A stretch of DNA of 64,000 nucleotides from Tetracladium setigerum (GCA_031472005.1 PZJY01000001.1:3658001-3722000), one strand, 5' to 3'. Positions 13,245 to 24,802 are shown, numbered from the stretch's first letter. The notes: a model not told the origin generated them from the sequence alone. Numbers and translations are program-made.

Positions 13245-13678
13245 ATATGGAGTGTATGTAGCAGAAACCTCGTCTCCACACATCTATACGATGTGGTTGT
13301 AACTTTATGGACGAAGAATATGGGTATACAGCAATCAATTGTGTTTATTGATTGCATTTTTGTAAAGACTCTTTTTTTTTGATAATGAAACTCCAGACCA
13401 AAATACACCAACCAAGAGTAATGCGGCGTAGCCACCTGAGCACCCCTCCGTACCTTACAGTCATTCTCCAACCTCATCATCGATATCTACCTCCCAATTC
13501 AAATCAGATCATCTCCACAATCTTCTTCCAAACAAAATGCAAGCTCTTCAATATGTAATGTCTTACTTCCGTCCAACCTTCGAAACGATCAACACCCCTT
13601 ACAAAGGGCCCAAACCCCACCAAAAACATTGCCCCACCACAACACTCTGCCAACAAGACGCAAGGGCCGCCGTCGTCA

Positions 13679-14554
13679 ATGGCCACCCGAACCCCCTCCA
13701 ACCACGAGATAATTTTCAAATCGATGAAAATCCAACCTATTGTCAAGGTCTGGGGCTTCGTCTTCGTGCGCTGCACCTACAAGTCCGAAGAGCGATGGAA
13801 AGCCTTTCTCTCAACCATGAAAGAGAAAGCGCTCAATGGTGTGGACTTACAACAACACGAAACCGTCGAAAACTCACCCGAGGAGATCGAGTTTCTGAAA
13901 GAAACTCTTCGAATGACGACGATCGAAGACGAGGAAAAGCTGGATGGGGCAAGTATGCTTGACGCCAGCATTACATTCCAAGAATGGACGAAAGGCGAGG
14001 GTAATGTTGTGAAGAAGGATGGTAGTGCGTATAGGGTTCCACGCTGGCAATACTACGTCTACGTCAACGAAGAGAGTATCGAAAGTGTTTTGAACCCTGT
14101 ACGTGCCAAAGAACTCACGGGCAATTTCGTCGTTATGGTACATGCGGCTTCCTCAATTAGAGGCGAAAAGGATGATGAGAATGATCCATATGCGACCTAC
14201 CAACCTGAAGAGATCGGTGATACGAGTTTTAAGTTGCTTGCTGCTGGGGCGCTGGTTTTGCATTATATTTATTATGCCGAGGATATGAATATGTGGCATG
14301 CTCCGGGTGAATGGGATGGACCGCCTCATGTTCAGAATAGCGGCCGGTATAGTAGTATTAGTGGGTGGTGGTGGGCGGACATTTTGAAAGAGGATGATGA
14401 GGGTGGGACGATTGGATTGGATGTGTACCTCATGTTGAAGCAGATATATGGGGTCGGCCATTATAGGAGTCCATGTTTTGTTGCTGATGCGGCGCAGACG
14501 AGAGCGCAGAGGTTGCGAGGTTATGATGGTGGGTTCAACTTTAGAATTCCTTGA
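13679..14554 (+). CDS. uncharacterised 291-aa fungal protein
   Basis: This single-exon frame has coding-type composition and many Trp/Tyr residues (WGFVFVRCTY, PRWQYYVYV, SGWWWADIL). It has no signal peptide or membrane segment. I do not recognise a domain. The first half, WGFVxxRxTY...W.AFL followed by acidic helices, resembles the expanded accessory proteins common in Sclerotiniaceae and relatives, but that is an impression. The start could be 13679 or the internal ATG at 13724, which begins just before the conserved-looking part. A short upstream frame at 13537 is out of phase and may be leader sequence. Function unknown. Confidence 0.6.
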   Translation: MATRTPSNHEIIFKSMKIQPIVKVWGFVFVRCTYKSEERWKAFLSTMKEKALNGVDLQQHETVENSPEEIEFLKETLRMTTIEDEEKLDGASMLDASITFQEWTKGEGNVVKKDGSAYRVPRWQYYVYVNEESIESVLNPVRAKELTGNFVVMVHAASSIRGEKDDENDPYATYQPEEIGDTSFKLLAAGALVLHYIYYAEDMNMWHAPGEWDGPPHVQNSGRYSSISGWWWADILKEDDEGGTIGLDVYLMLKQIYGVGHYRSPCFVADAAQTRAQRLRGYDGGFNFRIP

Positions 14555-15368
14555 TGGTTTGTACACGTAAGAGTACTTTATGATGTTGATAGAGGATAAC
14601 GCGGAAAGGGATACGATGTGTTCTACTTCTGCATGGTTTGCCTTCATTATTCCGCCGCTCGAGTTTAACGATGACTTGTGCAAGTTGTACGTACTGCAAC
14701 AATAATACGCTTCACGGAGTTTCGTGAGTCTGTTCCAGCTATCTATGCACACACGGACTTCTTCATATGTCCCACTTCAGACTCAAAGAATATTTCACGT
14801 GTCAACCACCATGTTATCAGAATGCGAGTAGCGACTAATACAAGTAGAATCCAAAGGAGAATTATTCAAAGGAGGTTGGCCGCATCAGTATCGCTCGAAC
14901 CGTACCTTCGTATGGCTCAAAGTATTCTAGATTCCAGCCAAAGATCTTGCAAGAAAGCCTATTCACAATTTGCAATAATGGTCACAACGTACAAAATGCT
15001 CTGGATGCCGTTTGACCTTTTTGTTGAATTGGAGGCGAGGACTAACTTGGGATCATGAAAATTGTCTTCCTAGCTCAACATCATAGCAGAGAGCTGAAAG
15101 AGGGGGAAGCAATGTTGGTCAAAGTTTTCTATTGTGCATTTTACACTTGCTGTCCAACGAAGGCAACAATGCAAGCGGGAAGCGGATTGACTTTGAATTC
15201 CAACACCACTGAAAGCTCAAATCGAATGCAACACATCTGCCACATGGAAGTATGGAAGTAAGGAAGAAGTATGTAGTAAGCGGCTGAGTTAGACATCTAC
15301 CTCAGCTCTCTCCCTACCCAAAGTCACAAACAAGCAGCCACCAGCTATCTGTCTTGTTACTTATTTCA
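14555..15368. other. intergenic, no gene seen
   Basis: Spacer downstream of the orphan protein. Frames at 14678-15058 and 15055-15261 show no motif or splice logic and are treated as chance. Confidence 0.45.
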
Positions 15369-15890
15369 CAGTCAAACAAGTACTGTTAAGATCCAATCAA
15401 TCGTATTGCCCCGCTTGAGGAATACTGTAGACTGATCATTCAAGACTTTGAGGGACAGTAGGTAGCTGAGTCTAGAATGAGTTGAAAGTACTCACAGACC
15501 TTCCAGAAAGCAAAACCCAGCTGCAACCTGCAGGACAGTAGCATATACTATCTTAGTCAGGTACTCTGACAGGCAGCCTTTTTCAAGCAGTAGCCTTGAA
15601 CTGTAAAAAAGGATGAACTGTAAACCACAGTCAAACTAGTAAATGTATCTAATCAATTTGACCCCGCTTGGAGAATGCCCCGACTCAAAAATCAAGAGTT
15701 TGAGGGACAGTAGTCAAGTCTAGAAAGAGTTGAAAACTAGTCTTCCACAGACCAAAACCCCACTGCAACTTGCAGTAGTATGTAAGTAAGATACTAGTCA
15801 GGTACTCTGTCAATATTTTTCAAGCAGTACCTACCGTACAGCACAATGCCTAGTGGCCTTGAACTGTAAAAAGTGATGAAAGTTTAAAAC
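15369..15890. repeat. two diverged tandem copies of a ~260-bp non-coding unit
   Basis: Copy 1 (about 15369-15625) and copy 2 (about 15628-15890) are direct repeats. Shared blocks occur in the same order: CAGTCAAAC, CCCCGCTTG, TTTGAGGGACAGTAG, GTCTAGAA.GAGTTGAAA, CACAGACC, CTGCAAC.TGCAG, GTCAGGTACTCTG, TTTTTCAAGCAGTA, CCTTGAACTGTAAAAA and GATGAA. Between blocks there are small indels. Neither copy has an open frame. I found no third copy in the window. It may be a relic of a mobile element or a tandemly duplicated regulatory sequence. Confidence 0.75.
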
Positions 15891-17730
15891 ATTATGAAAA
15901 TGGCAAAGTAAGATTCTTACATCAAAAGCCAAGGGAGGAGGAGACTTCCCTCAGCTCCAGACTTCCATCCCACCACCCCACGCTTCCTCACCCCCACGAA
16001 AAGCACCAACCCACCCACCAACCAACAAGCCAATGAAAAGTCGGCGCAACCCTTGCAGCACTCTACACGAAAAGAACGCGTCTCCTCAGCACGACGCGTC
16101 GGAAACTCGAAATCGCAATCTTAAAAAAAGGGCTCATGATCATGATGAATCTCGAAGGAGCCAGTGATCGGCCGTTCCACTCACACGAGTCCTGTGTCTA
16201 TGACTCGCATTGTTCAATAATTGAGCGAAGGAGGTGTGTTTCACTTTCCCTTCGTCTGGGTTTTGTGTGTGCGTGTGTGTGTGTGATGGAATAATCGAAT
16301 TTGCTGGGACTATTGATGGGAGGGATGAATGGAAAGTGCCGTGAACCCTTACTCTATCTACTCCGTATGTAGGGCGATAAGATCGGTGGAAACGAGCGGT
16401 GAGACGGAGACTTGTTCTGATTGCTGTATGCTGTATGACGGCGGTGAGATCTATAAACTTCTGTGCAAGGGAGAGAGAATTAGGAGAGAGAGCATGAAGC
16501 GCGTCTCCACGCGTTAAGTGCTTTTGCTCCCTCTTCCGAACGAGAACACACCTCGACACCCTCAACTTGGAAGTTCTCCTCGTAATGGTTGCAAAGTGGC
16601 TATGACGGTATTCAGCCATCTCGGAATCGAAGGAATAGCTGCTCGATCGATCCGTCCCCTCAACGGGAGAGTCGGGAGACAGTACAGTACGTAGTAGTAG
16701 TTGATGAGAAAAGGTTGTTCCAACAGAGTTTATGTAGAGAGATGGGTACAGTACCTACCTTAGAGATGCTCGGCCAAGCAGCCTAATAACGGCTCGAGAT
16801 CGAGATTTTCAGAGCTAGAAAGAAGAGAGAAGAAGATGGATGACCCGGCGGCAGACCTTTGTCGAGGGACGAGAGGGACGACCCTGACCCTCTTGATGGC
16901 GGCGGGCACGGGAGAGGCCTTGAAAAGTGGATGATGTGAAATGAATGATGATGGAGGAGACTGAGAAAACAACGAGGCATTATTTGGTAACTCAGAACAT
17001 CACCAATTGAAGAGCCAGAACACAATAATAACCAGAAATAAAAGAAAGACACATCAAATCATAACTCTATGATTCTTATTACTATCGATTCCTCTGCTCT
17101 GCTCCGTCCTCTGCAAAGGGAAGAGCCCATCCAATTCGAGATAGTGCGATAACCCATCACGAGGTCCTAGCTCGTACAGGGGGGGATGAGGGTGGGAAGG
17201 AGAGGGCGCGTTTTATGAAGTGGTCAGTCGCCGTTGAACCGCCCGCCCCGATCCCTCGATCTCTCTCTCCTCCAACAATCAACCTGCATACCGCAACGAC
17301 CAAAATCAAGACCTCACAACGTTACCCCGATCGCAACTTTCCAAAAAATATCCTCAACGATTCAATCCGACACTGCGAACACGCGCAAGACACTTCCAGA
17401 CGTCTAATTCAAAGCGTCGAAGCTGTAGCTCTGCCGGCGCATCGATTTCGCGTCTCGTTTTTGGTCGCACTCGCAATCGCTTCACAGTGAGTTGCGGCTG
17501 GTCGAACTTCAACAATCACACCACGACAGCGGGAATAGAACATACATACATTCGAGACGACCGCAAAGATGCTACTCCCATCCGCATTAACATGCGACAC
17601 CAAAACGCACACAACGATTAAAACCCGCTACCAAACCTCCCTCTTCGCCTCACCACCGCTCTCACCGCCAGCCACGACAACCTCGACCACCATTACGAAT
17701 ATCTATTCTACATGTCGCGCGCTGCAATCG
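15891..17730. other. intergenic and long leader of the Myb-like gene
   Basis: Holds a (GT)n run near 16266-16283, TACTCCGTA at 16359-16367, TACAGTAC units near 16683 and 16746, and C/A-rich sequence from about 17230 onward typical of fungal 5' leaders. A minus-strand frame at 16140-16619 has no supporting feature. Confidence 0.45.
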
Positions 17731-18558
17731 ATGCTCACAACACCCACACAATTACCTTCTCCGCCGCTCGCGCACGCCGCGCCACCGTCGTCTTCGTCCT
17801 CTTCTTCCTCCCATTCTTCGCCCTTGAAGTTGCGCCTGCGACAGCGTGAGGAAGGCGGTGGTGGAGTTCGAAAGAAGATCGCGAAGAAACCCGCCCTCGC
17901 ACCACCACGCGGTCTCAATAAGCGCAGACGGGGAGTCGAAAGCGAGAGCGAAGATAGCGAATGCGACGATCATATCATCCTCCCGCCCAACCAGCAGCAG
18001 AAGCATCAACAGCAGCAGTATACTCGCGCGAGCACACCGAAGAGAGCGCGTGTCGCACCAGAGAATATACCACTTGGACTCTCGAGGTCGGATTTCCATG
18101 ATGTGCATTTGCAGAATATGACGACCATGGCCGCTTCTGCTTCTGCTTCATTTGGGGAAGTGTTGGAAAGTGTAGAAGGAAGAGAAAGGAATGAGAATGG
18201 GAATAGGAACGGTGCGGATCGTGAGGAGGGCGGGTGGTCAACCGAGGAAGATAGGATATTAGTCGAATTAGTACTAGAAAAGCTAAAGCTTTCCAAGGAG
18301 GAATGGCAGGACTGCGCGAGGAGTTTGGGGAAAGACAGGGGTAGTGTGGGGAAGAGGTGGAAGAGTCTGATGGGTGCTGGGGAGGTGGGGTTAAAAAGGA
18401 ATAGTAATAGGCGAGCTAAGATTCATGGACGTGGAGGTGAGAGAAAGAGAGAGAGATTTTGGGGTGTTATTATTTTTGGGATATTTTACTACCTACCTAG
18501 GTACTTTTTTCTTCTTCATTGGGGTATAGGGAATAGGGTGGCTGGCGTTATCAAATAG
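17731..18558 (+). CDS. Myb/SANT-like DNA-binding protein
   Basis: The frame encodes 275 residues from the ATG at 17731; it is also open from 17569, adding 54 low-complexity residues. N-terminal Pro/Ser-rich and basic stretches (KKIAKKPALAPPRGLNKRRR, probably nuclear localisation) lead to an acidic segment and a Gln run. Near residue 185 comes a single Myb/SANT-type helix set: GGWSTEEDRILVELVLEKL...W..CARSLGKDRGSVGKRWKSLM. Spacing of the aromatic residues fits one repeat. Likely a nuclear DNA-binding protein of unknown targets. The last 35 residues after GGERKRERF are hydrophobic and encoded by sequence carrying the CCTACCTAGGTAC repeat, so the true C-terminus may be altered by an unseen intron. 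Confidence 0.6.
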   Translation: MLTTPTQLPSPPLAHAAPPSSSSSSSSHSSPLKLRLRQREEGGGGVRKKIAKKPALAPPRGLNKRRRGVESESEDSECDDHIILPPNQQQKHQQQQYTRASTPKRARVAPENIPLGLSRSDFHDVHLQNMTTMAASASASFGEVLESVEGRERNENGNRNGADREEGGWSTEEDRILVELVLEKLKLSKEEWQDCARSLGKDRGSVGKRWKSLMGAGEVGLKRNSNRRAKIHGRGGERKRERFWGVIIFGIFYYLPRYFFLLHWGIGNRVAGVIK

Positions 18559-19398
18559 ACTTACTGGCTGGGTTGGCTTGGTCTTTGTCCTGTTTGGTGG
18601 GAGTTATCATACTCATACTCATACTCATACAGTCCTTCCATTGGCATTCATGGAGTGCATTCTATCCTATCATATTCTAGGTACCTTGGGTAGTCTTTCA
18701 TAGCTACTGTAGCTAGCTGACAGATGCAGAATGCAATCATGTCTCTTGAATTGAATCAAATTAGAATATATATATCACACACACACACATTCTCTCTCCC
18801 TCTCTCTCTCTCTCTATAAATTTCGATCAAGTAAAATAAATATCTTAACTACCTTGCTTGGGTATCTAGGTATCATCCCTTATGATCTAACCTGTTGGTC
18901 TGTTTTCTTGGAAAACCCGGGCAGATGGTACAGACTACAGTACGCAGACTGGGCAGAGTGACAAGGGGAGTCGAAACCCCTCTTGCCTCAGCGTCCTGGG
19001 TTTCCTCCCTTGCTCAAGGGTTCAATATTCCCGTACGAAGGAACTATAGAACAAGGGTGGAAGAATTAAATCTCCTAAATTACTGGTCATGGCCATGGCT
19101 TTTTCTCCCTCATGAAATACTAGCTGGGGAGGTAGGGTAGCTAGAATCGAAAATAATGGAGTTACCTAGGTAGTAGGTAGGTAGTCAATTGAACAAGTCT
19201 GAGAGAGCGAGAAAGAAGACCTTGGTATAACAAAGAGTCATTGAAATTACTGCCCACCAATTATTACCTCCTTACATATACTCTTTTTTTTTCATCCATC
19301 TAATTATCATAAGCTCACGACACTAAACCACCATACAGTACTGTACCACAAGGCCTTCTTTTCCACCTCTTCAGAGCGCTCTCTTCAAGCCACTCTCT
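18559..19398. other. intergenic with microsatellites
   Basis: Contains (TACTCA)n at about 18608-18631, a compound AT/CA/CT microsatellite at 18768-18818, several TACCTAGGTA units (18677, 18868, 19163) and TACAGTACTGTAC near 19335. No coding region was seen. Confidence 0.6.
18768..18818. repeat. compound microsatellite (AT)n(CA)n(CT)n
   Basis: Uninterrupted AT, then CA, then CT dinucleotides. Simple-sequence DNA, likely polymorphic between strains. A second CT tract lies at 19629-19655 inside an intron of the methyltransferase gene. Confidence 0.9.
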
Positions 19399-20693
19399 TC
19401 AAACTGCTCTCTTCTTCAAGAGCAAAAGACCCATGCCAGCTCCAACAACGACACTTTTCAAATCCCCCATAGCTTCTCTCAACTCCGCCACAAGGATCTT
19501 CACTATATCCTTCTCCGTTCCAGCTAAATCCGGATGCGCTTCCCTCCACTACAGGTACCCCAAAAAATCCCCACATTAGCCACTTGCACAAATCACAAAA
19601 TCAGAACCTCTCTCAGGGGGAGATGAATATCTCATCTCTCTCTCTCTCTCTCTCATAAAAATTGATTGTAGAAAATAAAATAACATACCCTTTTCACCGG
19701 ACTCGTAGTAGCCAACCCCACCTCTACATGAGCCAAAGTCATCGGCTGACCACCAAAGTAGAAATCAACACCATTGGTAAAGGTATCATTCCGATCGTAT
19801 TCATGTTTGACGAAGAGCGATTTGGGAAATTCAAGGACGGGAGGGTCGATTGTCCAGGGGAGGGGGAGGTCGTCGTAGTATTGTCTGGAGAGACGGTTTC
19901 CCGGCTCGTCCCAAGGTGCGAGGGTGATGTTTTCGAAGTCTTTGAGGATGGTTTTGATTTTGGTCGAGTTGGGTGTTGAGGGGTCTGTAGGGGGTTTGAG
20001 TTCTGGTTAGTTGGTTGATTTGGGATGAAGTATAGGTAGGGATTATTGAATTTTGGATATATTTACGGCATGTTGATGGCCCTGTGAAAAAAGGTCAGTT
20101 GCAATTCAATTTCTGTTTATGTAGTATGAAAGATGAGAGGGAGAGCTCACCTCGAGTCCAAATCGCAACTGTCCCGCCAGGTTTAAGGACTTTCGCAGCT
20201 TCCACCCAAAATTTGGGCATGTCAAACCAATGTGCCTAAAACTCCCATTTAATTAACAAAAAGCACTCCTTCTCACACTCTCAAATTCTATAATCAAAAA
20301 AAGGAAAACTCACAGCAGCAGCGACAGTAATCAAATCCACACTTTCCCCTCCAACCCCACAATCCCCGAATACCCTTCAGCAGAAGAAACCTCAAATCTA
20401 ACACTCTCACCAGACTTCGCACTCCCTCCCAATTCTCTCGCCGACTCAATCATCCCCGGACTCGCATCCACGCCAATAGCATGGTCAAACTCAGGAGCGA
20501 GAATTCGTGTCACGTTTCCCGGCCCGCATCCTACGTCGAGAACGAGGTTGAAGGCACCGCCAGTTGAGGTGTGGTGTTCATAGATTATGGAGTAGAGCGC
20601 TGCTGGGTAGGGTGGGCGGCCTGCGGCGTAGGATTTCCCTTCTTGGGTGGTGTAGGAGCGGAAGGTCTTTTCTTGCGGTGGGGTGGTGGCCAT
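19399..20693 (-). CDS. Crg1/Tmt1-like SAM-dependent methyltransferase (one-base frameshift)
   Basis: Five exons: 20314-20693, 20151-20235, 20067-20081 (only 15 nt), 19689-19984 and 19399-19548. They encode about 308 residues of a class I methyltransferase. Motif I is LDVGCGPGNVTRIL, followed by GVDASPGM, DLITVAAAAHWFD and LKPGGTVAIW. These match yeast Crg1 and trans-aconitate methyltransferase Tmt1. It should act on a small carboxylic or lipid-like acceptor in the cytosol. Exon 1 is one base short: within CCCC at 20346-20349 a further C is needed to join SAEGYSGIVGLEG to ESVDLITVA. The exon lengths sum to a multiple of three only with that base. I read this as a homopolymer under-call, not decay. 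The 15-nt exon supplies five residues expected by homology before HPSTPN. Confidence 0.8.
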
Positions 20694-21721
20694 TTTTTGA
20701 AGGTGGTGAGTGTTACTATGTACTACTATACAGTACTTTTACTTCCTAGAAGGTATAATAAATGGAAATGAGATGGAGGAGATGAGAAAGACAGAGCGAA
20801 GAAAAGGATATCATTTGAAAGATAAGCCTGGGTACTGAACTTATTCATAATAATATATAGAGAAGGCCGCGTACTGAGGGTCGGGCAATCGGGACAAGTA
20901 GCTTGCCAGATACCCGTTTTGCCAACCAACCATCGAAGGATTCACAGTATCTGTTGGGCAGGAGGGTGCCTCGGTACGTACCCTAGCTATGTGACAGTCC
21001 GTCCAATGGATATGGAGATCTGTGAGCACTCCTCGAGACCGAGATTGAAACATCTAAAATTGGGCTACTTTGTTGTGAGGGTAGTGAAACTTGAAAATTT
21101 TGTCGATTGGGAATGAGGGAGAGAGAGTATTCGGAAAGTTTGTCTATGAAATTCACTGCTCCCAGAAAGCACATCGGCGATGCCAAGCTCTGAGATCCCG
21201 ACGTCGCTTCATGCTCTTTCCTAAATACATCCTCTTTGGAAGCACGACAACGCTGTAATTTGTATTTCCTTCAGGAAAAATGGAGTTTACAAAGCCATTT
21301 TTTGGCTTTTTTTCAACCTTGAATACCAATCGCAGAAACCAGAAGCCAGTGCTTCACAGAAAACCGCCTGTGGCACCTTTCCCTTGCAGAAGAGCGACTA
21401 CCAACGTTAGAGAGCTTAAAGTACGGTAGAAGAGGCCTATCTATGGAGAGGGGATGGAGGAAATACGATGAAGCTGAGAGTTGGAACATTCTGTTGGGGA
21501 GAGGCGAGGAGGAGCGGATTTCAGGATATACCGAACAATATACAAGGACCCACAGTCGAGGCAACTCACCAACGACAGCCAGCTTATCAGGGGCGGACAA
21601 TAAGATGGGAACCAGGAATAATAAGCTCAACACCTAAGATGAAGCAACTACAAACAAATAGCTCAATATCCCCTCCTTTTATGCTCCTCGCCGAGTTCTA
21701 TCGACTAGGATCGATCGTTCG
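20694..21721. other. intergenic, no gene seen
   Basis: Upstream region of the methyltransferase. A TATATATTA stretch on the minus strand near 20850-20862 is a possible TATA element about 160 bases from its ATG. TACAGTAC occurs at 20728. Remaining short frames lack support. Confidence 0.4.
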
Positions 21722-22119
21722 ATGCCCAAGATTCGTTGTGAAGCTATGCTATCAAATGAGCCGAGCACCTGGGATACCGGGTATAGCTACCATAAGACGA
21801 GACTGCTCGAGCTCAAGGAGGTCATGTACCAAGATGAACTTCCTAGGACGATTGGGCAACGATTGACAGCGAGGCCACTAAATATATGGAGGTTCTCTTA
21901 CTCCATGCCCTTGTGGAATTCGACGCAACAATTCATGAACCGATCGTCACAATTACCCAGAAGGAAAAGCACAACATCATAGAGGACTACTTGAACTCAA
22001 TATTCGCACATTCAGCATTTGGGATGCTATGTACAGTGAAGCAACGCTGCCTCTATCCCAACCACTCGTTCAACTTAACTACTCTCTTCCACAAACTCCT
22101 TCAGCTCCCAAAGCCATAG
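21722..22119 (+). pseudogene. possible broken small gene, unknown
   Basis: The frame from 21722 reads like protein up to LLELKEVMYQDELPR. One extra base near 21843-21850 would pass it to the next frame, which continues DDWATIDSEATKYMEV...EKHNIIEDYLNSIFAHS and stops at 22119. No domain is recognised and no upstream exon is evident. It may be a small lineage-specific gene with the same kind of missing base seen elsewhere in the window, or chance. Confidence is low. Confidence 0.25.
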
Positions 22120-22178
22120 TAAAGAAGGGAAAGATGGCAAATAATACTTCTTGAGAAAGATCCAAACGAGCTGGTCAC

Positions 22179-24107
22179 CTACTTGCTCTGATCGGCAACC
22201 TCTACAGGCTTCTTCTGGGCGGATTTGATTCTCATGATCAACGATGCCGATTCGAGCAGCTCAAGGGCTATATCTTGATCTCCTACTTCTCTCATTATCT
22301 TGAGAACTGGATTGTCGTTGAATGCCTCCGTCCGAGCAAAATTGTAATCTCTCTCAGCTTCGCCGTCCACCAGTGCATCGGTGACACGTTCTGCACGGGT
22401 GAGAACCTCGATTACTTCTCCGAAGCTCTGGGCTGAATCAAGACTGAGCTGATCGGCAGTTACGAAACTGTCCAGATCATCGAGATTAGTGTTGTTGGCC
22501 CCAGTTGAGCTGGAGTGTCCTTGTCGTCTAGGTGCTTGTCTTGGCTGGTTGACAGAGCGGGACAGGTTGTTCTCCTCTTTATCAACCTCCATGTTGCCAT
22601 TATGGAATTCCACCTGGCTGTTGTCCTCGATGGCTTTTCCCTTGCCCTTATCCTTGCCAGCGAGACCGCTTTTGCCTTTCTTTTGGGATGAGGCTACCTT
22701 CTTCGTAGCGGAGCCACCTTCGGTCGTGGTAGTCTTTCGCTTGCAGCTAGCAGTCGTCTTGAGCGGGGTCCAATCGAACCCCTCAGCTGGTGCCTGGTGT
22801 ATTGGGTTCTTCTTGAGAACAATTTCGATGCAGTCTTTGCAGAACTGCTTGTTGCACGACTTGCAGCGTTGCTGGACCGACCTGCAATTTTCTATCAAAT
22901 ATGTTAGCATCGTTCTTTCTGCAGAATCTTGTCAACTTACTCTCGCATCGGTCGCATCTAGATGTGGGAGCATGTTGTGGCTCCCATGTATTATGGATAT
23001 CGCCACCAGGGGTTCGGCTAGGAACATAACCTGGTGTCGAGTTGGCCCGAGTGCCCTTCTGAGGGGTCTTGAATGGAGCAGAAGTCTCGCGAGTACCCTT
23101 TTGAAAGGTTGGACGGAGAGATTTATTGCCACTGCTGCGACCTATGCTTCCTTCCATGGTTGTAGCTTCTCGTTGTGCATCGGTGGGGAGGAACAATTCA
23201 GAACCTGTCGATATTGGTCCTGAGAGGCCGGAATGGGGTGCTGGAGTGCTCGATCCGTTTGGATACCACCAGTGTTGTGGCCGAGAGATTCTGAGCTTTA
23301 GTCATTGCCAACTTGACTGACACCGGCTAGGCTAAGGCTGAACTGTTCAGCGCCAACTTCCTCGGGAGGTGCCTGGCTCGACACAGCAGACATAACACTT
23401 GTCTCAGTTGTGACCAGCGTCTCGCGTATCTCAACTCTTGTCTCGTTTGATGTGGACTCCATATTATCCATTGTATCGCTACTCTGATTCAAAGATGGAG
23501 GTCGGGTGCCAGAGAAGGCAAATTTTGGAGGTACGGTTCTGGGTAAAGGTAGAAGTACTCTGAGAGAATTTTCAAGTCAGCTTGGATCATGAGACGAGGA
23601 CTAGAATTGTCTCTACAGAGAATTACTCCATAAAGGGAAGAAGGTGTTTGTGAATGAAGAGTTGAAGAGGGCTGTTTGGAGAGCTTGTGCTAAGCGAGGC
23701 TTCATACGAGGCTTCAAGCGAGACCATTGCCAGCAAGTATTGAGAGTGGGACGTAAGAGCGCCTTACCTTGTTGGATATTATCTCGAGTAGTCCTTGAGG
23801 GGTTTTAGTGCAGGCGAAGATCTCAAGTGATATCGAGTCGTTGGTACGTAAGAAAGTCTCGCGTATTTCTTGCAAGCCGTATAAATACGTCTTGCCGGAA
23901 AGTCGACTGAGTTGTCAGATATGGGAGGCGACTTTTTATGGTACTTGAGAATGTCGGGTTGAGGTTTCGATGTTGAGTTGCCTGGGGGAAAGGAAGAAGT
24001 GTTAGTTAAGAATGAGAATCAAGTAGATGGCTGGAATGGTTGGTGAATGGAGCAGGGCGGTGAATATCTTCGTTGTTTTGAAGTGACATGAGTTGAGGTC
24101 GACCCAT
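22179..24107 (-). CDS. uncharacterised multi-exon protein with a Cys-cluster (zinc-finger-like)
   Basis: At least five coding blocks are supported: 23945-23981, 23768-23906, about 23344-23559, 22941-23290 and 22179-22881. Their introns end in CAG; junctions between 23560 and 23767 are unresolved. The start may be the ATG at 24107, which is inferred. Residue stretches such as LSGKTYLYGLQEIRETFLR, KTPQGLLEIISNK and RPQHWWYPNG look conserved. A Cys cluster, CDRC-x6-C-x2-C-x4-C-x2-C, spans the last intron (22882-22940) and resembles a degenerate zinc-binding finger. It is followed by Lys-rich and Ser/Thr-rich disordered sequence and a helical C-terminus (VLTRAERVTDALVDGEAERD). Function unknown; a nuclear scaffold or regulatory protein is plausible. 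I do not recognise the family. Confidence 0.55.
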
Positions 24108-24802
24108 GTTCGAAACAAATTCACTTAGCAACCTGTTTATTGACCAGTTTCTCGGGAATGATGAGCGTATTACGCATAGTTTCGACGCGATATGCCAAAC
24201 AGACCCCGTAGTGCGGATCTTGCCAAAGAACCTTGTCACTTGACAGGAGAGGGTAGAGAGAGCTCGCAAACGCGAAGCACATAAGCGGCAGTGTGTATGT
24301 ATGAGACAGATAAATGCTTGGTCTCCAAAGCTTTGAGGCCTTTGAAGGCACAGAGTTGGAGCCAATTGTGAGGAGAGGACTAGGTGGTGTTGTTGGAAAT
24401 CTTTGCTACTGTCTGGTATTGCTGAAGGATAGGCTTGTTAAAATGAATGAATAGTGCGAGCATGGAAGCTTAATTGTCGATTGCTGAAACTTGAATTTCA
24501 CAACCAGAAGTAACCGGGGAGGGAGGCATATTTTCAACCACATTTGAGGCGTTGGGTTTCCATAATTGATCACTTGTGTGTGTTACATTTGAAATTGTAA
24601 ATCATAGGTGCAAAAAGCGAAAGTGTTATTATCGTGAGGTTAATCCCAGGTCAAGTATTCTGTCACGAACCACCTCTCCGGTCTCCATCTAATCCAAATT
24701 CCAAAAGTCATAACTCATAGATTCATTCCTCATCATAAGTAAGTAATACACACACAATCTTACAACCTCCCCCTTTCCTCTCCCAGTCCCCCTCTACTCC
24801 TA
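24108..24802. other. intergenic, no gene seen
   Basis: Region between the Cys-cluster gene and the CAP gene. A frame at 24121-24351 (minus) overlaps the likely leader of the Cys-cluster gene and could include an earlier exon, but no splice junction is convincing. Confidence 0.4.

Noticed and set aside
16140..16619. 159-codon open frame on the minus strand
   Set aside because: No domain, signal peptide or splice pattern; it crosses a GT microsatellite that it would translate as His-Thr repeats.
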